This document shows, piece by piece, positions 58,363-64,000 of a stretch of DNA of 64,000 nt. The translations under genes were made by a program, and so were the position numbers. The notes beneath the pieces were generated by a model, which saw only the letters and a list, made by a program, of their open reading frames with translations, made no database searches and was not told where the DNA came from. Position 1 is the stretch's first letter. Each line of letters begins with the position of its first letter. Source of the stretch: Zygnema cylindricum (lineage: Eukaryota; Streptophyta; Zygnematophyceae; Zygnematales; Zygnemataceae); the NCBI GenBank assembly GCA_037447655.1, contig JBBHKE010003210.1:62001-126000 (forward strand), in the 5' to 3' direction.

Positions 58363-59779
58363 CTCTGCCGCTGAAAAAAATTGTCCAATCCGCCAGCAGT
58401 AAAAAATACCGAAATACCGAAATCTTTCCATGTACGGTAAAGTGTGCGTGTGTACCGTACCTGAAAACCAACCAGATTCCCCAGGGCTTCATTTCCAAGC
58501 TTGAATAAAATCCACAAGCCCGCCCGACTCATTCTAAGTAGCCAATTGTTGCTCAACCGTACATAGCTAGTCTGAGTACCACCGACCTACAGACAAAAAG
58601 AAATTTTGCATTCCTTCGTACGAATCTGTACTATCGTTGACGCCAACTATTCTATCCGTAAATCACTCTAAATCTTTTTACTGACATTTTTGGCTGGATC
58701 CTAGTTCCGCATCCTCCTTTCTCTCTCCTAGAATCAGGTAACCGCACTAAAAACGCCAAAGGAAGAAAAACAAACATTCCGTATATTTTAGTCCGCACTT
58801 ACCAACAATTACTGTACGGTTATCGCAGACGGTCGTCAGAGGTTCCGAAAAAGTACGCCCTAAATAAAGATTCGCCAGTCGCCACCTTTATTCGCACTTG
58901 CGCCGACACAACATTTACGATTGTTGGCGACGAACCGCCAAGAAAACGTGAACATAGACACGTGTCAAAGTGATTGCATATCTGTACGGACAGTCAATTC
59001 CGAAGTACAAAGAAGCGTTCCCCCGAACTCGGGAATATGGTTCAAGCCCAAGCCTTCGTCCCCTTCCCTCTCCCCACCTTTCTGTCTCCTCCCACTCTAA
59101 CTCCTCCCTCTCTATCTCCTCCCTCTCTATCTCCTCCCTCTCTATCTCCTCCCTCTCTTCCTTTATTTTTATACCCGACTCGATCACCGATCTAAACCTC
59201 TCTCTCTCTCTCTTCTCTTCCCTCTATCTCTCTCTCTCTTCTCCTTCAACTCTTCCCTCTTCTCTGCCCTCTCTCTCTCTTTCTCTCTTCCTACCTTTCC
59301 CAAATTATTCACGTCATTGCATGTTGACGTCACATTTTCAAAACCGAAAGCGAAAGGGAAAAGGGAACATAAAATGACACGTGTAAAGATTAGGTCCATG
59401 CAAATATCCGTACATATTTCCGTACACATTTTCATTTTGGTGATCAAATTGATGGTGGGGGAGACAGAGGCTGGAAGACAGATAAAAGGTATGGATAATA
59501 TAGAAATGGACCAATGGGATGAGAAAGAATTATTTCCAAGGGAGGGGAGTGAATCACAAAAATAATCTGTGATTTTTATGCGCTTTCCCTTTTCCCTCTC
59601 TTTCCTTTCTCTCGCGCTCTCTCTCTCTTTCTCTCCCCCCCCATTCTCTCTTTCTCTCTCTCTCTCTCCTCTCTCTCTCCTCTCTCTCTCTCCCTCTCTC
59701 TCTATCAATTCCTCCCTCCCTCTCTCCTTCTATCTTTATCAGTCTATTTTTCACAAAGAAAAACTTTTCTCATCCACCT
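58363..59779. other. Intergenic sequence with pyrimidine repeats
   Basis: No gene is recognised. 59098-59160 holds four copies of a 15-base unit (TCTATCTCCTCCCTC). 59200-59310 and 59600-59730 are TCTC-rich tracts. They run up to the truncated end of copia element C. Confidence 0.6.
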
Positions 59780-62659
59780 TTATTTTTCTTTCGTCATTTT
59801 TTTTTTTTTTTTTTCAATTTCAACCGATTTCTTCAAATTCTTTTTCTTAATTTTCTCATTCGGTTCCACATCGGATTCCGAATCCCCAATGAACGGAAAG
59901 TTCTCAATTTCACTCTCCTCATAAAAATCCAAATTTTCTTTAAATTTCCCAACGGAATTCATGGCGGATTTGAGATCCTCATGAAAATCCACATTCCGAG
60001 ATTCTTCCACGGTGTGACGAGCCGGATCATATACTCGGTATAAACTCCCTTTCGCACTATATCCAATAAAAATTCCCGGCCAACTCCTTGGTGCAAATTT
60101 CCCCTTCCTCTTAATTGATTCCACATAAACCGTAGCATGACATCCCCAAATTCTCAAATGATGAACCGTGGGCTTTCTACCACTCCATAACTCCTCCGGT
60201 GTTTTACTTCCGGAAACCGAAGTGAGTCTTCGGTTACAAATGTAATTTGCCGTAAGAATCGCATCTCCCCACAAAAACATCTCTCGTCCGGAGCTATGAA
60301 CCATCGCACGGACCATTTCTTGTAAAGTGCGATTCTTCCTCTCGGCCACTCCATTTGACTCCGGAGAATAAGACGCCGTGAATTGGTGCCTTATCCCCCA
60401 CTCCTTACAATACCCCTCAAAAACAACAAACTCCCCTCCATTATCCGATCGAATAGACTTAAGCTTTTTATCTATTTGCCTTTCGGCCATCACATGCCAT
60501 TCTTTAAATTTTTCAAATGCATCCGATTTCTTTTTCAATAAATAAACCCATGACTTCCGGGAGAAGTCATCAACAATCACCAAAGTATACTTATTACCTC
60601 CAATTGTCTCGGGTTTAATATGTCCACAAAGATCGATGTGAACAACCTCCAAAGGACTTTGAGCACGATCCTTGATGTCTTTATTCGGATGGGATTTCCG
60701 AATTTGACGTCCTTTGCTACATCCTCCACATCTGTTCACTTTCTCACCGGATGCGAGGTCCAAACCCCTCACGGAAGAATGACGAATCATCTTCTTCAAA
60801 CTTACCTCGGATGTATGACACATTCGATGATGCCATAAGGTAAGATCACCTTTCAACTCCGAAATTTGATGTGAAATTCCCTCGGTGGGAACTTTAGATT
60901 TTGGCCTCCTCCATAAGAGCCGACTATGATTCGCATCCGTTACAACTCCTTCTCCAATTACATTCCCTTCCTCATTCCAAATCTCAATAGATTGATCACC
61001 TCTAGCAAGTAAACTTCCACCACTCTTTTGGATTTGTGGAACGCTTAACAAATTAACCGAACCGTCCGGAATGTAAAGAGTATTTTGAAGACGATACTCC
61101 GTCGATCTCTCCTTCCCATCATTATCCCATGAAAGAAGATCAAGCCGAACCGTGCCAACCGTATCAACCGAAATGACATGGCCGCTTGCAACCGTAATAA
61201 ACTTTGGAACCGTAAGTTCCCTCATGTCATCAAACAAGGTAGCATCCGTGCAAACATGATGAGATGCCCCCGTATCAATGATCCACTCTTTCTCTAAATT
61301 TCCTCCACTACTTACCGAATCAAGGGTAAGGTTAAGAACCGGAAAAACATCACCGGTTTCATTGCCATAGTCAAAGTAATTTGCATTACCATAACCTCGA
61401 CCACCACCATGGCCTCCTCCTCGACCGCCACCTCGGCCGCCTCTATCACCTCCTCTACTTCCTCTTCCACCTCCGGAATCTCGACTCTTCGAATAACATT
61501 GAGAAATCGTATGTCCCCACTTACCACAAAAATGACATTGCTTGTCCTTATCCGGACAAGATGAAGACAAATGTCCAAGCCGGTTACACCGGTAGCATGT
61601 CACATTGGAAAGATCCGAAGGGACTTTCGGTGGACGACCTTGCTCCCTCTTGTTGCCTCGGCCGCCACCACCACCTCTCGGGCCACCTCCTCTACCACCT
61701 CCTCTACCACCGGCATAGTTGAGATCCGGGGTTTCGGGAGTAGTAGAGTTGAGAACTCCTCCTCCTCCACTTGAAGAAGCCGATGGAGTTCCCTCCGACA
61801 TTTTGATAAAATTGACGGTGAATCCGAAAGTGTTATCCGCCTTCGCTCGTAAAATAGCTTTAAGATGTGAAAGCTTCTCCGGCAAAGCGTTAAGAAACAC
61901 GCTTAATTTATCCGCATCCAAAATTACTCGACCATTGTTGAGTAATTGCTCGAGTATGATATTGAAGCGCTTCACGGCATCATCCATCAATTCATTTGAC
62001 TTGATTTTAAAATTCATAAAATCCGTATAAACATATTGACCTTTGTTCTCAACACCTTTCTCATATTGCTCTTCAAGTGCTTGCCAACACTCATGGGCCG
62101 TTCCGTGAGCGAGGAAATGATCAAACACGGAAGAAGTGCAATTCTTCATCAAACCGGTCGTTGCCGCAATATCTTTCAACCTCCATTGAGCACGTGCCTT
62201 GCTCTCCGTTGGCATCTTCTCTTCTCCATTGACAATCCTCCAAAGCCTCTTGAGAATAAGTTGATTTGAAATAAATTTCTTCCAAACCGCATAATTGGTG
62301 CCATTTAAGGCCACGGATTTCCCCGACATATTATAATCATCTTCATTATCCAACGCTTCTTCAAAATCTGAATCTTCCTCTATCTTTGCTTTACCTTTCC
62401 TAATTCTCTCTTTTATCTCACTCTCATTAGCTCCTCCACTGAATGGATCGGCAGCCTGAAATGAAGCAAATTCTCTTTTCTCACTAGATTGAGTTTGAAA
62501 TCGTGAATCTACATATCTCATTAATGTATGAAACATCTCCTCAAATTTTCTCTCCGTATTCCGAGTCTCCTCAAATTGAGAACCCGAAAAATTGAACTCT
62601 CTTGCTCTCTCCGAAGTCGACATGGGGGAAGGAGTATTTCTGTTCTTCTTCCTCCCCAT
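59780..62659 (-). CDS. Copia gag-protease-integrase polyprotein, truncated (959 codons)
   Basis: The frame is uninterrupted. Residues 1-290 are gag (LNGTNYAVWKKFISNQL, then WQALEEQYEKG). Two zinc knuckles follow, CYRCNRLGHLSSSC (about 355) and CHFCGKWGHTISQC (about 375), surrounded by RGG-rich stretches. The protease site is WIIDTGASHHVC (about 460). The pre-integrase HHCC region has LWHHRMCH and CGGC. The integrase core has VVHIDLCG, the Asp in IRSDNGGEF and the Glu in SPESNGVAERKN. The last residues are lysine-rich because the frame runs into an A-rich tract. There is no RT or RNase H, so the copy cannot act alone. Lack of stops suggests recent insertion. Confidence 0.9.
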   Translation of the reverse strand: MGRKKNRNTPSPMSTSERAREFNFSGSQFEETRNTERKFEEMFHTLMRYVDSRFQTQSSEKREFASFQAADPFSGGANESEIKERIRKGKAKIEEDSDFEEALDNEDDYNMSGKSVALNGTNYAVWKKFISNQLILKRLWRIVNGEEKMPTESKARAQWRLKDIAATTGLMKNCTSSVFDHFLAHGTAHECWQALEEQYEKGVENKGQYVYTDFMNFKIKSNELMDDAVKRFNIILEQLLNNGRVILDADKLSVFLNALPEKLSHLKAILRAKADNTFGFTVNFIKMSEGTPSASSSGGGGVLNSTTPETPDLNYAGGRGGGRGGGPRGGGGGRGNKREQGRPPKVPSDLSNVTCYRCNRLGHLSSSCPDKDKQCHFCGKWGHTISQCYSKSRDSGGGRGSRGGDRGGRGGGRGGGHGGGRGYGNANYFDYGNETGDVFPVLNLTLDSVSSGGNLEKEWIIDTGASHHVCTDATLFDDMRELTVPKFITVASGHVISVDTVGTVRLDLLSWDNDGKERSTEYRLQNTLYIPDGSVNLLSVPQIQKSGGSLLARGDQSIEIWNEEGNVIGEGVVTDANHSRLLWRRPKSKVPTEGISHQISELKGDLTLWHHRMCHTSEVSLKKMIRHSSVRGLDLASGEKVNRCGGCSKGRQIRKSHPNKDIKDRAQSPLEVVHIDLCGHIKPETIGGNKYTLVIVDDFSRKSWVYLLKKKSDAFEKFKEWHVMAERQIDKKLKSIRSDNGGEFVVFEGYCKEWGIRHQFTASYSPESNGVAERKNRTLQEMVRAMVHSSGREMFLWGDAILTANYICNRRLTSVSGSKTPEELWSGRKPTVHHLRIWGCHATVYVESIKRKGKFAPRSWPGIFIGYSAKGSLYRVYDPARHTVEESRNVDFHEDLKSAMNSVGKFKENLDFYEESEIENFPFIGDSESDVEPNEKIKKKNLKKSVEIEKKKKKMTKEK

Positions 62660-62687
62660 GCGCTCTCTCTCTATCTCCGAAGCACTA

Positions 62688-62699
62688 GCTTTGATACCA
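62688..62699 (-). other. Primer binding site of copia C
   Basis: TGGTATCAAAGC on the - strand lies two bases inside the LTR end CCTACA. It is the usual plant copia site complementary to the 3' end of initiator tRNA-Met. Confidence 0.85.
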
Positions 62700-62701
62700 A
62701 T

Positions 62702-63348
62702 TGTAGGATCTTAGGCAAAAGAGTTTTACTTAAAATAATTCACAATACAAAAATCATTACACAGCGGAAGCTCATAAAAGACAAGAGGAATATTCAGCCA
62801 AAAAGATTTATAAATGTTTTTGGCCGAAGCCTATTTACATCATCTCTCTTCTCTCTTCTCTCTCTTCTCTAAATAATCTCTTCTCCAAGATTAATCATCT
62901 AAGATAGATTGATTAATTAATTCAATCGATACTCTGCACATGTACACTGCTATCTATATATACTCGCTACTCTACACTAAGAGACAACAAGATAAGACAA
63001 GCAAAACTTAGCGTAGCGACGAAGTCTGTCCCTAGCTGACTGTGCACTCTTCAATGAAAATTCCACGAAGGAAGGCGCACGCGCTTTCTTCCTTCGAAAC
63101 AACAAACTCCAAACGTTGACTTAACACGTGTCGCTTCACAAGTACACCTGCACGCAAAATCAAACATCTGTACATGAAGACAAAAGTCACGCGAAACGAA
63201 CTAGTATGTTTCGTTCGCGGACGCTTCAAAATTAGTACCACGAAACTTACATCGTACGTTTCGTATGATGACGTGGTACTTCACGTCAACAATTAAATGT
63301 TGGTATGACGCTTCGCGGAAATACCGCGAAACGACAATAATCCAACAC
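62702..63348 (-). repeat. 5' LTR of copia C
   Basis: It is 647 bases, starting TGTTGGATTATTG and ending AAGATCCTACA (TG...CA). A TATA-like GTATATATAGATAGC lies around 62955. The flank just outside is CAAAT, a candidate target duplication that cannot be checked because the other end is lost. Confidence 0.85.
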
Positions 63349-63349
63349 A

Positions 63350-64000
63350 AATATGGTTTAATTTCTGATGGTTTGTGGTTTTTGTAGTTTGGTTCTTGGC
63401 TAGATGACGATTATACAATGTGGAAAGGGCCAAAATTGACTTATAACTTTTGTTTGTTGAGTGTTAGAGAAGATTTTCATCCATTTGTCGCACATGTATA
63501 CAAATATATCCGTGTATACCAGCTGTCGGGAGGCTCTATATAACCGTAGGCATTAAAACACACATTTGTAACATGATGTTTATTGGGAAGCCATCAAATA
63601 CACACGTTGATTATTGTCGAAGTAATGATCCTACGGGTATGCTTCTTTAGCAGGACAGTATTAATCATACGGCGTTTCCATGTGTATAAACGGCTACAGT
63701 TCAGTTTTAAAGCACGCTTATGAACTGATAACTGGGTTTTATGCTTCAGCACAGTGCACACGTGTTTGTGTGATCAATAACACGGAATCTTTCAGAATGC
63801 CGATAGGTATATGGCGTAACACAGGATGTATGGCCATTTGCCGTAAATCTAGATGAGATTGACGGCCTACGTCACTCGGAATCTTGAAATGTAACACCTT
63901 GTAGCGGAGCTCTAAAGTTGAGAGTTGAGACGTTGAAAGTTTGAAACTTTAAGGACGCGCGTTATAATTTTCCCATTCACAGCCCGCCGCGTGGCCTTCA
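63350..64000 (+). repeat. Long direct repeat, copy 2 (runs off the window)
   Basis: It corresponds to 54077-54798. It begins right at the copia C insertion point and continues to the end of the window, so both copies probably extend further. Confidence 0.85.

Larger units (their letters stand above)
59780..63348 (-). mobile_element. Copia retrotransposon C, 3'-truncated, lacking RT
   Basis: It has an intact 5' LTR (63348-62702), a primer binding site (62699-62688) and an open gag-protease-integrase frame. It breaks off at about 59780-59815 in a poly(T) tract. RT, RNase H and the 3' LTR are missing. It is inserted just before direct repeat copy 2. Confidence 0.85.

Overview
The window looks like nuclear DNA of a green plant (streptophyte: land plant or charophyte alga). 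The evidence is a set of plant-type proteins split by many GT-AG introns (an ATG18b-like PROPPIN, 5-formyltetrahydrofolate cyclo-ligase, a NASP-type histone chaperone remnant), Ty1/copia elements with an initiator-tRNA-Met type primer site, hAT remnants and many small inverted-repeat elements. Base composition is AT-rich, intergenic space is long, and introns are full of minisatellites and pyrimidine tracts. I cannot name the species.

Layout. 1-3.4 kb: a decayed non-LTR (LINE) element on the + strand. 4.8-13.9 kb: a complete ten-exon ATG18b-like gene on the - strand. I assembled it by hand from nine splice junctions that all agree in phase (349 codons plus stop). 14.3-18.3 kb: a hAT-like element with a broken transposase and at least two nested inverted-repeat elements, about 360 bp upstream of the ATG18 start codon. 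18.8-19.3 kb: a tRNA-like (SINE-like) fragment and a second copy of the LINE tail. 20.5-30.7 kb: a second large - strand gene of at least 12 exons. It encodes about 1,330 residues, with a helical N-terminal third and two very long Ser/Pro-rich exons; I do not recognise the family. An assembly gap of 200 N lies in one of its introns. 31.1-32.6 kb: MITE-like elements. 33.5-34.0 kb: an unassigned ORF. 34.2-45.1 kb: a copia cluster, with one nearly full-length decayed element, a likely solo LTR, a truncated LTR with an RT/RNase H fragment, and an unrelated acidic ORF broken by two stops. 46.4-46.6 kb: a CCTCTA hexamer array. 46.9-48.1 kb: a NASP-like pseudogene (- strand). 51.5-53.9 kb: the conserved exons of 5-FCL (+ strand). 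54.1-54.8 kb and 63.35-64.0 kb: a long direct repeat. 55.4-58.4 kb: two more MITEs and a foldback element. 59.8-63.35 kb: a young-looking copia copy with LTR, PBS and an uninterrupted gag-protease-integrase ORF but no reverse transcriptase.

The host genes show no operon-like relation. ATG18b acts in autophagosome formation, 5-FCL in mitochondrial folate metabolism and NASP in histone handling. The most interesting items are the unrecognised 10-kb gene, the decayed NASP gene with a triplicated segment, the one-family MITE set with TIR core TACACCGCCAATCG, the hAT nest beside the ATG18 promoter, the tRNA-like module carried antisense in copia LTRs, and the RT-less but otherwise open copia element.
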